The notes under the pieces were generated by a model, which was not told where the DNA came from, did no database searches, and saw nothing but the letters and a program-made list of their open reading frames with translations. From positions 1-14,744 of the forward strand of contig CABIYO010000056.1 in NCBI GenBank assembly GCA_902362975.1: a stretch of 14,744 nt of DNA, written 5' to 3'. Each line of letters starts with the position of its first letter. Position 1 is the stretch's first letter. Position numbers and translations under genes: made by a program. This document shows, piece after piece, positions 8,013-14,386 of the stretch. Origin of the DNA: Caryophanales bacterium. GTDB lineage: Bacteria; Bacillota; Bacilli; Exiguobacteriales; Exiguobacteriaceae.

Positions 8013-8305
8013 TAGCTCGACGACAGGCCGCACCGCTTCCTCATCTTGACCCGCGACGAACATGACGGACCCGTCCGGATTGCCAAATTCTCGACTCCCG
8101 TCTGATTGAACGCCTTCACAACTTTCTTATCCGGAATGAGTCGTTGCAAATACTCCGCACCTGACACTCCGTCCGGCCGCTCCTCTTCGAAAAACTCGAT
8201 CGCAATCGGATTCGTCACATCAACACCCCTTCCCGCTCCGTCCGTGTTCCATACAACACCTCATAACCGGTCTGTTCGAATCGCTCCCCGAGTAACTTGT
8301 AAATA
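7995..8305 (-). pseudogene. Degraded NAD(P)-binding oxidoreductase (F420-dependent reductase-like), fragmented
   Basis: Three frames on the minus strand each carry a piece of one Rossmann protein of the NADP oxidoreductase/coenzyme F420-dependent type. In order: LGERFEQTGYEVLYGTRTE (about 8293-8230), then GVSGAEYLQRLIPDKKVVKAFNQTG (about 8170-8095), then FGNPDGSVMFVAGQDEEAV and VVELS (about 8090-8010). Frame changes occur near 8220 and near 8085. The N-terminal GxGxxG start and the whole C-terminal half are absent. It is therefore broken at both ends and frameshifted inside. It lies between an active two-gene operon and pspC in what looks like a deletion scar. Confidence 0.75.
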
Positions 8306-8352
8306 GTCTACATTAACAAATCAATCGACGAGGATATTTTATGTACTTATTA

Positions 8353-8361
8353 TGGTAAAAT
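8353..8361 (+). promoter_or_regulatory. Extended -10 promoter of the PspC-domain gene
   Basis: TGGTAAAAT is an extended -10 (TGn plus TAAAAT, 8356-8361). No clear -35. Start near 8368 leaves a leader of about 23 nt before the ATG at 8391. Confidence 0.45.
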
Positions 8362-8390
8362 TTACATATCAACTCATAAGGAGCTTTTCT

Positions 8391-8573
8391 ATGCAACGTA
8401 CACTTCGAAAGTCGGCGACGGACCGCTCGATTGCTGGAGTATGTGGCGGGATCGCTGAATACGTGAATATCTCATCACTCGGTATTCGGCTACTATTCGT
8501 CTTTTTGCCAGCTAACTTTCTCATCTACATCCTTCTTGCCAACTTGATGAAAGATGAACCACGTTATCTATAA
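8391..8573 (+). CDS. PspC-domain membrane protein
   Basis: A 60-residue protein made of one PspC domain: a basic lead QRTLRKSATDRSIAGVCGGI (the RxxxDRxxAGVxGGxAEY pattern), AEYVNISSLGIRLLFV, then a hydrophobic helix NFLIYILLANLM (to residue 52) and a short polar tail. PspC in Proteobacteria is an inner-membrane sensor in the phage-shock response; many Firmicutes have small stand-alone versions linked to envelope stress. No pspA/liaH-like partner is in this window, so the role is unclear. ATG at 8391 is chosen because AAGGAG lies 8 bp upstream; the frame runs further upstream to 8352 but crosses the promoter. Monocistronic: own promoter and terminator. Confidence 0.9.
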   Translation: MQRTLRKSATDRSIAGVCGGIAEYVNISSLGIRLLFVFLPANFLIYILLANLMKDEPRYL

Positions 8574-8574
8574 G

Positions 8575-8607
8575 AAAACGCGAAAGCTGCTAGCTTCCGC
8601 GTTTTTT
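8575..8607. terminator. Bidirectional terminator between pspC-like gene and nox
   Basis: AAAACGCG, one mismatch, AAGC pair with GCTT and CGCGTTTTTT around a 5-nt loop. T6 follows on the plus strand and TTTTC on the minus strand, so both convergent genes can use it. Confidence 0.9.
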
Positions 8608-8608
8608 G

Positions 8609-9955
8609 TTAGGCATTCACTCTATCTTTCATCGCTTCAAGCGCCCCGCTGTTCAGGAAGTGCCATGGCTTGTTGTAGTGTGGTTGGAAGAAGAAATCGA
8701 CATAGGCGAGCTCTTCGACTGTCATCTCGTTTTGGATGGCGAGCGAGAGTGTATTGACCGCTTGCGTCAAGTCTGCTTTTGATAACACTTGTCCACCGAC
8801 AATACGGTGTGTCCCTTTTTCATAGACGAGTTTGAATTCGACTTTCTCTGCGGTCGGCATGAACTCCGGACGATACGCATCCTCGATGACGACACTTTCG
8901 ACGTCGAGTCCAAAGAGCGCTGCCGCTTCCTCCGTCAGACCAGACGACGCGATATTCCAGTCATAGAGTCGAAGTCCCGACGTTCCTTGTGTCCCTTGGT
9001 AGCGGACGCGTGGTTGCATCATGTTCTCCGCGACGAGCGTCCCCATGCGGACAGCGTTCGTTGCAAGTGGGATATAAGCATGTGTGCGTGCCGGGTTGTA
9101 GTAGACGGCACAGCTGTCCCCTGCCGCAAAGATGTCGGGGTTGCTCGTGCGCATGTATTCGTCGACGATGATGGCGCCGTTCCCAAGCATATCGACCTGT
9201 CCTTCCAAAAGTCCTGTGTTCGGACGGAATCCGACACAGAGGATGACGAGATCCGCTTCGAATTCACCTTTGTCCGTCACGACATGTGTGACATTTCCAT
9301 CTGTTCCACGGAACGCCTCGACCGTCTGGCCGAGTTCGAGGTCGATTCCGCGATTTGTCATGTCCGCTTCTAATTGATCCGTGAACGACTTATCGAGATA
9401 TTTATTCAAGATGCGGTCGGCACTATCGATAAATGTGACATGTTTCCCGTATGCTTCGAACGCTTCGACGAGTTCGACCCCGATATACCCCGCCCCGATG
9501 ACGGCAATTTTCGTCGCATCCGTCGCGCGTTCGATGATGCGTTGGGCATGCGCGTAGTTTTTACAGAGCTCGATTCCGTTCATCTCGATCCCCGGAAGCG
9601 TTGGGACGATCGGCCATGAACCTGTCGTGACAATCAAGCGGTCATACACGTCATGCACGTCTTCCCCGGTCTCAAGATTTTTGGCGTGGACCGTCTTCGC
9701 TTTGGAGTCGATCGACAAGACGTCATGTTTCATGCGCATCGTCGCACCGAGTTCTTCAAGTTCACGTGGAGACGAGTAGAATAACTCTTCCGCACGTCGG
9801 ACGACACCACCGACGTGGAGCGCAATCCCACACGAGAGGAAACTGACGTTATCGTTCCGTTCGTAAACGGTGATGTCGAGATTGTCGTGCTTAGCGAGTA
9901 ATCCTTTGACTGCTGCTGTTCCTGCGTGTGTACATCCGATGACTGCGATTTTCAT
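8609..9955 (-). CDS. nox: NADH oxidase-like FAD-dependent pyridine nucleotide-disulfide oxidoreductase
   Basis: A 448-residue flavoprotein of the NADH oxidase/NADH peroxidase/CoA-disulfide reductase family. N-terminal FAD motif GCTHAG (residues 7-12), a single redox cysteine in SFLSCGIAL (C42), NAD-binding GAGYIG (154-159), second FAD motif NPDIFAAGD with D280, and the C-terminal dimerisation domain. The SFLSCGIAL context fits NADH oxidase (O2 to water through a Cys sulfenic acid) better than CoA-disulfide reductase, which usually has an NCGLPYY context; the split is not certain. It would regenerate NAD+ and remove oxygen in the cytosol. AAGGAGAG precedes the ATG at 9955; a TTG 30 bp upstream lies ahead of that site and is rejected. 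It has its own promoter with predicted Rex operators, consistent with induction at high NADH. Confidence 0.85.
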   Translation of the reverse strand: MKIAVIGCTHAGTAAVKGLLAKHDNLDITVYERNDNVSFLSCGIALHVGGVVRRAEELFYSSPRELEELGATMRMKHDVLSIDSKAKTVHAKNLETGEDVHDVYDRLIVTTGSWPIVPTLPGIEMNGIELCKNYAHAQRIIERATDATKIAVIGAGYIGVELVEAFEAYGKHVTFIDSADRILNKYLDKSFTDQLEADMTNRGIDLELGQTVEAFRGTDGNVTHVVTDKGEFEADLVILCVGFRPNTGLLEGQVDMLGNGAIIVDEYMRTSNPDIFAAGDSCAVYYNPARTHAYIPLATNAVRMGTLVAENMMQPRVRYQGTQGTSGLRLYDWNIASSGLTEEAAALFGLDVESVVIEDAYRPEFMPTAEKVEFKLVYEKGTHRIVGGQVLSKADLTQAVNTLSLAIQNEMTVEELAYVDFFFQPHYNKPWHFLNSGALEAMKDRVNA

Positions 9956-10000
9956 ATGAGTCGTCTCTCCTTGTATGTTAGACAATACGTTTTATTTTAT

Positions 10001-10020
10001 ATTGTGATAAGTATCACAAT
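10001..10020. promoter_or_regulatory. Rex operator upstream of nox
   Basis: ATTGTGATAAGTATCACAAT: 9-bp perfect arms ATTGTGATA and TATCACAAT around a central AG. It matches the Rex pattern TTGTGA-N6-TCACAA exactly. It lies at about +9 to +28 of the predicted nox transcript, where binding would block elongation or initiation. The same core also fits CRP/FNR-type TGTGA-N6-TCACA, but a downstream position and a rex gene 1.2 kb away favour Rex. Confidence 0.75.
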
Positions 10021-10034
10021 CACTTCTTGACCTT

Positions 10035-10063
10035 AGTGTACTATTTCACAATATATGATTCAA
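10035..10063 (-). promoter_or_regulatory. nox promoter with a second, weaker Rex-like site
   Basis: Minus strand -35 TTGAAT (10063-10058), 17-bp spacer, -10 TACACT (10040-10035). The spacer holds TTGTGA (10051-10046), a full Rex half-site; the partner half ACACTA matches TCACAA at 4 of 6 and overlaps the -10. Start near 10028. Confidence 0.7.
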
Positions 10064-10073
10064 TGACTATGAT

Positions 10074-10093
10074 CACTTTTTCACGTAAAAGTG
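10074..10093. repeat. Short inverted repeat upstream of the nox -35
   Basis: CACTTTT (10074-10080) and AAAAGTG (10087-10093) are exact 7-bp arms around TCACGT. It lies 10-30 bp upstream of the nox -35 with no T-run after it. It could be an activator site; no factor is assigned. Confidence 0.3.
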
Positions 10094-10143
10094 TCTAAAA
10101 TTTGAACAGTATGAATGTCCTGTTGAGCTAGCGTATAATGCAC

Positions 10144-10177
10144 AAAAAAGCATCATTCCAATTACGGAACGATGCTC
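10144..10177 (-). terminator. Terminator of the rex-tatA-tatC operon
   Basis: On the minus strand AGCATCGTTCC pairs with GGAATGATGCT (one G-U) around GTAATT, followed by six T. The stem begins at the tatC stop codon. Confidence 0.9.
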
Positions 10178-10964
10178 ATTTCTCATTCATCTGTTTCATT
10201 AAGTCCATCTGTTCTTGTACCATCGCCTCTTTTTCCCGGCGCAGCACCCCTTTGTAGGTGATACGTGAAATCGATAAACTGATTTCATACAGGAAGAAGA
10301 GTGGCAGTGACACCATGAGGTGCGACGTCAAATCCGGCGGTGTGATGAATGCCGCGATCACGAATAGGGCGAAGTACGCGTACTTTCGAATCTTGGATAA
10401 GAAGTACGGGGTCACGACACCGATTCGGGTCAAGAACATCATGACGACCGGGAGTTGGAACAATAGACCGAACGGAATTGTCAGCTGCAACAAGAACGTG
10501 AAGTAATTGTTGGCCCCGATGATTTGTTCGAGTCCGAGGTCTTGCCCGAGGTCCGTCGAGATATCGAGGACGAGCGGGAACAACCAGTAGTAGGCGAACG
10601 CAAGGCCGATCAAGAACAGTCCGAAGATGATCGGGATATAGGCAAGCGTGCCTTTCCGCTCATTCGGATGCAGACCGGGTGCGACAAACGCCCACACTTG
10701 ATACAGTAGGAATGGGCTCGACGCGATCAGGCCGATGATGAGCGCCAAGTTCAAGTAAATCATGAGCGGGTCCGCGACCCCAAAGGCGTTCAGTTCGAGC
10801 CCGCGTTCGACGAGGTCTTTTTGCAAGTACGCGAGTACATATTTGACACTCGGCAAAGCCATCAAAAAGAAGGCAAAGACGACAAATGCAGATAGCATCA
10901 GTCGTCTCCGCAGCTCTGTCAAGTGATCGGTAAGTTCCCGCTCTTGATCAGGTTGATGATTCAT
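10176..10964 (-). CDS. tatC: Twin-arginine translocase subunit TatC
   Basis: TatC is the receptor of the Tat system, which exports folded proteins carrying RR signal peptides. The 262-residue protein has the conserved N-terminal LTDHLTELRRRL (residues 11-22), six hydrophobic segments, and the first-loop motif FVAPGLHPNER with the invariant Pro and Glu. It is slightly longer than usual, mainly through an acidic/methionine-rich C-terminal tail after residue 240. It follows tatA by 3 bp. Its own ribosome binding site is weak (GAGCAG or AAG about 5-10 bp upstream), so coupling to tatA is likely. No tatB-like gene is present, as expected for minimal TatAC systems of Firmicutes. TatCy-type by context with rex; the substrate is not encoded nearby. 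Confidence 0.97.
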   Translation of the reverse strand: MNHQPDQERELTDHLTELRRRLMLSAFVVFAFFLMALPSVKYVLAYLQKDLVERGLELNAFGVADPLMIYLNLALIIGLIASSPFLLYQVWAFVAPGLHPNERKGTLAYIPIIFGLFLIGLAFAYYWLFPLVLDISTDLGQDLGLEQIIGANNYFTFLLQLTIPFGLLFQLPVVMMFLTRIGVVTPYFLSKIRKYAYFALFVIAAFITPPDLTSHLMVSLPLFFLYEISLSISRITYKGVLRREKEAMVQEQMDLMKQMNEK

Positions 10965-10967
10965 GGC

Positions 10968-11186
10968 TTACTGCTCTTTCTTTTCGATAGCTTTCTTGTC
11001 GTTCTCGTCGTGCTCGTTCATCATGCCGTTCGTTGCATTTTTGAACTCACGAAGCGTTTGTCCGGCCGCACGACCAAACTCCGGCAATTTCTTCGGCCCG
11101 AAGATGATGAGTGCGATGATGGCGATGATGAATAGACTCGCCCCACCCGGAATCCCGACGACGAGTGATGATGCTAGTAATTCCAT
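10968..11186 (-). CDS. tatA: Twin-arginine translocase subunit TatA
   Basis: A 72-residue single-pass protein. A short N-terminus is followed by the transmembrane helix (about 12-28), the FGPKKLPEFGRAAG hinge and amphipathic helix (29-48), and a charged tail. These are the marks of the bifunctional TatA of Gram-positive TatAC pairs, which forms the export pore with TatC. Its ATG shares a base with the rex stop codon (TAATG), with GAGGGGGT about 10 bp upstream inside rex. It is therefore part of the rex-tatA-tatC transcript and would share Rex feedback. Confidence 0.95.
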   Translation of the reverse strand: MELLASSLVVGIPGGASLFIIAIIALIIFGPKKLPEFGRAAGQTLREFKNATNGMMNEHDENDKKAIEKKEQ

Positions 11187-11842
11187 TATTGATGGACCCC
11201 CTCAGCGGTTGGATAGTGTTGCATAAAGTAAATGAGTGACTGCAGCTCAATCGACAAATCGATATGATGGACGCGAACCGTGTCCGGTACGGTGAGTCGT
11301 GCCGGTGTGAAGTTCAAGATGCCCTTGATGCCGAAACGGACCAAGTCGTCTGCGACGGACTGCGCATAAGCAGAAGGTACCGTCAAAATAGCGACGTCGA
11401 TCTTGTTTTGCTTCATGATTTGTTCCATCTCATCGACGTGATGAATTGGGACGCCTGACATCGTCGTGCCGACTTTTGTCTCGTCTGCGTCGAACCCGAC
11501 GACGATATGTGTGTTATTGTTTTTAAGGAAGTTATAGTTGACGAATGCCGTCCCAAGGTGACCGACTCCGACCAAGGCGACATTCGTAATCTCGTCTTGA
11601 TTCAGTGTCTTTCGGAAAAAGTCTAACAGATACTGCACGTTATAGCCATATCCCTTTTTACCGAGCGCACCGAAGTACGAGAAATCACGGCGAATCGTAG
11701 CCGAATCGACCTTGACCGCCTCACTCAGTTCTGCTGAAGAGACACGTTGTTTCCCTGACGCGTGCAGGCTTTGAATAAATCGATAGTATAGTGGCAACCG
11801 TTTGGCTGTCGCTTGTGGAATCTTTGGTTCGTTTTGACTCAA
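11186..11842 (-). CDS. rex: Redox-sensing transcriptional repressor Rex
   Basis: Rex is a dimeric repressor that binds TTGTGAA-N4-TTCACAA when NADH is low and lets go when NADH/NAD+ rises. The 218 residues include the winged helix [18 protein letters not shown] and [20 protein letters not shown] (to about residue 55), [16 protein letters not shown], the Rossmann motif GVGHLG (92-97), an acidic residue cluster FDAD (117-120) that selects NAD(H), and the C-terminal swapped helix [15 protein letters not shown]. It is close to B. subtilis Rex (YdiH) throughout. The start is TTG at 11842, with AAAAGGAGG nine bases upstream. First gene of rex-tatA-tatC, with a Rex-like site over its own -10. Confidence 0.98.
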   Translation of the reverse strand: MSQNEPKIPQATAKRLPLYYRFIQSLHASGKQRVSSAELSEAVKVDSATIRRDFSYFGALGKKGYGYNVQYLLDFFRKTLNQDEITNVALVGVGHLGTAFVNYNFLKNNNTHIVVGFDADETKVGTTMSGVPIHHVDEMEQIMKQNKIDVAILTVPSAYAQSVADDLVRFGIKGILNFTPARLTVPDTVRVHHIDLSIELQSLIYFMQHYPTAEGVHQ

Positions 11843-11900
11843 CGGAAAGAGCCTCCTTTTTACGACACGTTACAAACGAATCTGAATTTCATACACCTTG

Positions 11901-11929
11901 ATTGTAAACGAATTCACATGACCACTCAA
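11901..11929 (-). promoter_or_regulatory. rex promoter with overlapping Rex-like operator
   Basis: Minus strand -35 TTGAGT (11929-11924), 17-bp spacer, -10 TACAAT (11906-11901). The stretch 11902-11919, read on the plus strand as TTGTAAACGAATTCACAT, matches TTGTGAA-N4-TTCACAA with two differences and covers the -10 and most of the spacer. This would allow autorepression. Start near 11894, leader about 52 nt. Confidence 0.7.
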
Positions 11930-11960
11930 CGAATATACCTAAAATCGCTGAAAAATACAG

Positions 11961-11966
11961 TATACT
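11961..11966 (+). promoter_or_regulatory. Probable -10 of the ABC-F gene
   Basis: TATACT lies 27 bp before the TTG start; no convincing -35 is seen at 16-18 bp. Divergent from the rex promoter, with the two -10 elements about 55 bp apart. Confidence 0.4.
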
Positions 11967-11992
11967 AAATAGAGAGAAAGGGGTTTTTTCAC

Positions 11993-13894
11993 TTGATCCT
12001 ACTGCAAGTCAACAACTTATCCAAATCCTTCGGCGCCGAGCCGATTTTAGAAAACGTAAAACTCGAAATCCAAGAAGGCGAACGCGTCGCGCTCGTCGGT
12101 CGTAACGGGGCCGGTAAGTCGACTCTTTTGAAAGTTATCGCTGGTGAGTACAACTATGACTCCGGGGACATCATGAAGCCAAAAGACGTCACGATCGGCT
12201 ATCTCGCCCAAGACTCAGGGTTAGAATCCGACGAGACAATTTGGAACGAGATGCTCACCGTCTTCACAGACTTGATTGAGCAAGAGAAGACGCTCCGTCG
12301 CATGGAGGCTGACATGGGCTCCGAACGAATCCTAAATAACGCCGCTGCATATGAACGCCTCCTCTCCTCTTATGATGAAGAGCAGCACACATTTAAAGAA
12401 CGTGGTGGTTACCAATATGAAGCGACAATCCGCTCGGTCCTTCACGGGATGCGCTTCTATCCGGACGACTTCGAGCGTCGCATCGACACGCTCTCTGGTG
12501 GACAACGGACACGTCTCGCCTTGGCGAAGATGCTCCTTCAAAGTCCTGACCTGCTCATCTTAGACGAGCCGACGAACCATTTGGACATCGAGACGCTCGC
12601 CTGGCTCGAGAAGTACTTGAGCGGCTATAAAGGTGCCGTTCTCATCGTCTCCCACGACCGATACTTCCTCGACCGTGTCGTCTCGGTTGTCTATGAATTG
12701 TCACGCCACCGGAGCCGTCGCTTCGTCGGGAACTATACGAAGTATCTCGAACAGAAGGCGGCACTCTACGAACAAGAGAAGAAGCAGTTCGAGTCGCAGC
12801 AAGAAGAGATTGCCAAGATGCAAGACTTCATTCAGCGAAACATCGCCCGGGCGACGACGACGAAACGTGCACAAAGCGTACGGAAACGTCTCGAGAAAGT
12901 CGACCGACTCGATGCGCCGGATGGCGACGAACGCAGCGCCGTCCTCTCCTTCTCCATCAAACGACAGAGCGGGAACGATGTGTTGAGCGTGAATAACCTC
13001 GCCATCGGGTATGAAGAACCGATCGCCCAAAATCTCCGTTTCCAGCTACAGCGTGGGGAATCCGTGGCGCTCGTCGGTCCGAACGGGGTTGGAAAGTCGA
13101 CCCTTCTCAAAGTGTTGACGAAACAACAAGCTGCCCTCACCGGCGAAATTCGTTACGGGACCGGCGTCGAAATCGGCTACTATGACCAGGAGCAGCAGAA
13201 CTTGTCTGACGCGAACCGTGTCATCGACGAGATTTGGAACGACTGGCCGCTCATGCGCGAGCAAGAAGTGCGGAGTCTGCTCGGACAGTTCCTCTTCAGC
13301 GGAGATGACGTCATGAAGCGTGTCCATGAATTATCAGGCGGCGAACGGGCACGTCTCACGTTGGCCAAGCTGAAGCTCGAGCAACCGAACCTGCTGATCC
13401 TGGACGAGCCGACGAACCACTTGGACCTCGACTCGAAGATGATCTTAGAGAACGCCCTCCTCGACTATCCGGGCACGATTCTCTTCGTGTCGCATGACCG
13501 CTACTTCATCGATCGTCTTGCGACACGAGTACTAGAAATTACACCGAACGGTATCGACGAGTATCTCGGGGACTATTCGTATTATGTCGAGAAGAAAGAA
13601 GAACTCGAAGAACTGGCGCGACTCGCCCGTGAGGAGACGAAGCAGGTCGTCGTGAAAAAACAGCGCGCCGACAAAGAACAGCAACGGGAAGAGCGGCGCA
13701 TCAAACAGCGCATCGAAGAGATTGAGCAAGCGATTGAGCAACATGAGAACCGTCTTGATGAGATCGAACAGTTGCTTTGTGAGCCGGACGTCTTCAACGA
13801 CTTCGCCCGTGCCCAGGAGTTGTCGACCGAATCGGACGCAGCGAAAGAATCGATTACCGCACTTTATGCGGAATGGGAGGAACTCCATACATGA
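11993..13894 (+). CDS. ydiF: ABC-F family ATP-binding protein (YdiF-like)
   Basis: A 633-residue soluble protein with two ABC ATPase domains and no membrane segment, the layout of ABC-F proteins that bind the ribosomal E site and adjust translation. Domain 1: Walker A GRNGAGKST (36-44), signature LSGGQ (near 166), Walker B LLILDEPTNHLD (near 187-198). Domain 2: Walker A GPNGVGKST (near 362-370), signature LSGGE (near 447), Walker B LLILDEPTNHLD (near 467-478). The linker carries a charged helical segment (about 250-310), and a Gln/Glu-rich coiled-coil tail runs from about 535 to the end. Length and start MILLQVNNLSKSFGAEPIL resemble B. subtilis YdiF. A role in antibiotic protection is possible but not shown; housekeeping is more likely. 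TTG start at 11993, GAAAGGGG about 9 bp upstream. Confidence 0.95.
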   Translation: MILLQVNNLSKSFGAEPILENVKLEIQEGERVALVGRNGAGKSTLLKVIAGEYNYDSGDIMKPKDVTIGYLAQDSGLESDETIWNEMLTVFTDLIEQEKTLRRMEADMGSERILNNAAAYERLLSSYDEEQHTFKERGGYQYEATIRSVLHGMRFYPDDFERRIDTLSGGQRTRLALAKMLLQSPDLLILDEPTNHLDIETLAWLEKYLSGYKGAVLIVSHDRYFLDRVVSVVYELSRHRSRRFVGNYTKYLEQKAALYEQEKKQFESQQEEIAKMQDFIQRNIARATTTKRAQSVRKRLEKVDRLDAPDGDERSAVLSFSIKRQSGNDVLSVNNLAIGYEEPIAQNLRFQLQRGESVALVGPNGVGKSTLLKVLTKQQAALTGEIRYGTGVEIGYYDQEQQNLSDANRVIDEIWNDWPLMREQEVRSLLGQFLFSGDDVMKRVHELSGGERARLTLAKLKLEQPNLLILDEPTNHLDLDSKMILENALLDYPGTILFVSHDRYFIDRLATRVLEITPNGIDEYLGDYSYYVEKKEELEELARLAREETKQVVVKKQRADKEQQREERRIKQRIEEIEQAIEQHENRLDEIEQLLCEPDVFNDFARAQELSTESDAAKESITALYAEWEELHT

Positions 13895-14298
13895 TGCGTA
13901 CCCGTGCCATGCGAATCGAGTTCATTCAAGCGTTCCTCACGGGACTCGCCTACATCGTGCCGACCGGGACCGAGTTCGTGTCTGAACTCATCCGCGGGGA
14001 GCCGACGATTGTCCCGTCTATTCTCTTTTTCTTCTTGCCGGTCGTCATCGGCTTCATCATTCAGACGTGGCCAGGGATTCTACTCAGTCTCTTCAGTGGC
14101 CTGCTCATGAGCACGCTCTTTATCCGTATCGTCGTCTGGCCGGTCGATGTGACCGTTCACACGTTCTATGCGCCTGGATCGGTGTGGGCCCACTTCTATG
14201 AAGTGACGCTCTTCATGTGGATTCTCGCCCTCCTTGTGTTCATTGTGAGCCGCATCAATACGTGGCATCGAGAGAATTATCGACAACCAAAAGCATAA
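13891..14298 (+). CDS. Multi-pass membrane protein coupled to the ABC-F gene, unknown function
   Basis: A 135-residue protein with about four hydrophobic segments (roughly 12-28, 41-58, 62-84 and 103-124) and short basic ends. I recognise no named family. The ATG at 13891 overlaps the ABC-F stop (ATGA), and GGAGG lies 10 bp upstream, inside the ABC-F gene, so translation is coupled and the two are one operon. The frame can start at 13873, but that ATG precedes the ribosome binding site. The overlap with an ABC-F gene may be mere linkage rather than partnership. It ends 20 bp before an insertion sequence, and no complete terminator remains between them. Confidence 0.8.
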   Translation: MMRTRAMRIEFIQAFLTGLAYIVPTGTEFVSELIRGEPTIVPSILFFFLPVVIGFIIQTWPGILLSLFSGLLMSTLFIRIVVWPVDVTVHTFYAPGSVWAHFYEVTLFMWILALLVFIVSRINTWHRENYRQPKA

Positions 14299-14325
14299 CA
14301 AAACCACGTCTTCTGTTTTGATATG

Positions 14326-14386
14326 CTCCCCAATAGGTAGACAGATGAAATAACAAATCTGTTTATCTGATTGGGGAGTGTTTTTT
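14326..14386 (+). promoter_or_regulatory. Hairpin over the transposase ribosome binding site, followed by a T-run
   Basis: CTCCCCAAT (14326-14334) and ATTGGGGAG (14370-14378) are exact 9-bp arms. Nested inside, ACAGAT (14341-14346) pairs with ATCTGT (14357-14362). The stem is followed by TGTTTTTT and then the ATG. GGGGAG in the 3' arm is also the orfA ribosome binding site, so transcripts entering from outside would hide it and may terminate. Confidence 0.65.

Noticed and set aside
8789..9373. 194-codon plus-strand frame inside nox
   Set aside because: Antisense shadow; Asp/Arg/Cys-rich product with no recognisable domain.
9956..9985. Longer nox start at a TTG 30 bp upstream
   Set aside because: It lies ahead of the only good ribosome binding site (AAGGAGAG), which serves the ATG at 9955.
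10001..10020. CRP/FNR site reading of the nox palindrome
   Set aside because: The core fits TGTGA-N6-TCACA, but its place downstream of the start suits a repressor, and rex is adjacent; kept only as an alternative.
10131..10139. TATAAT-like sequence on the plus strand after nox promoter
   Set aside because: No -35 at proper spacing and no plus-strand gene follows; it runs into the tatC terminator.
13532..13888. 118-codon minus-strand frame at the end of the ABC-F gene
   Set aside because: Reverse reading of the Gln/Glu-rich coiled coil, giving Leu/Phe-rich sequence; no ribosome binding site.
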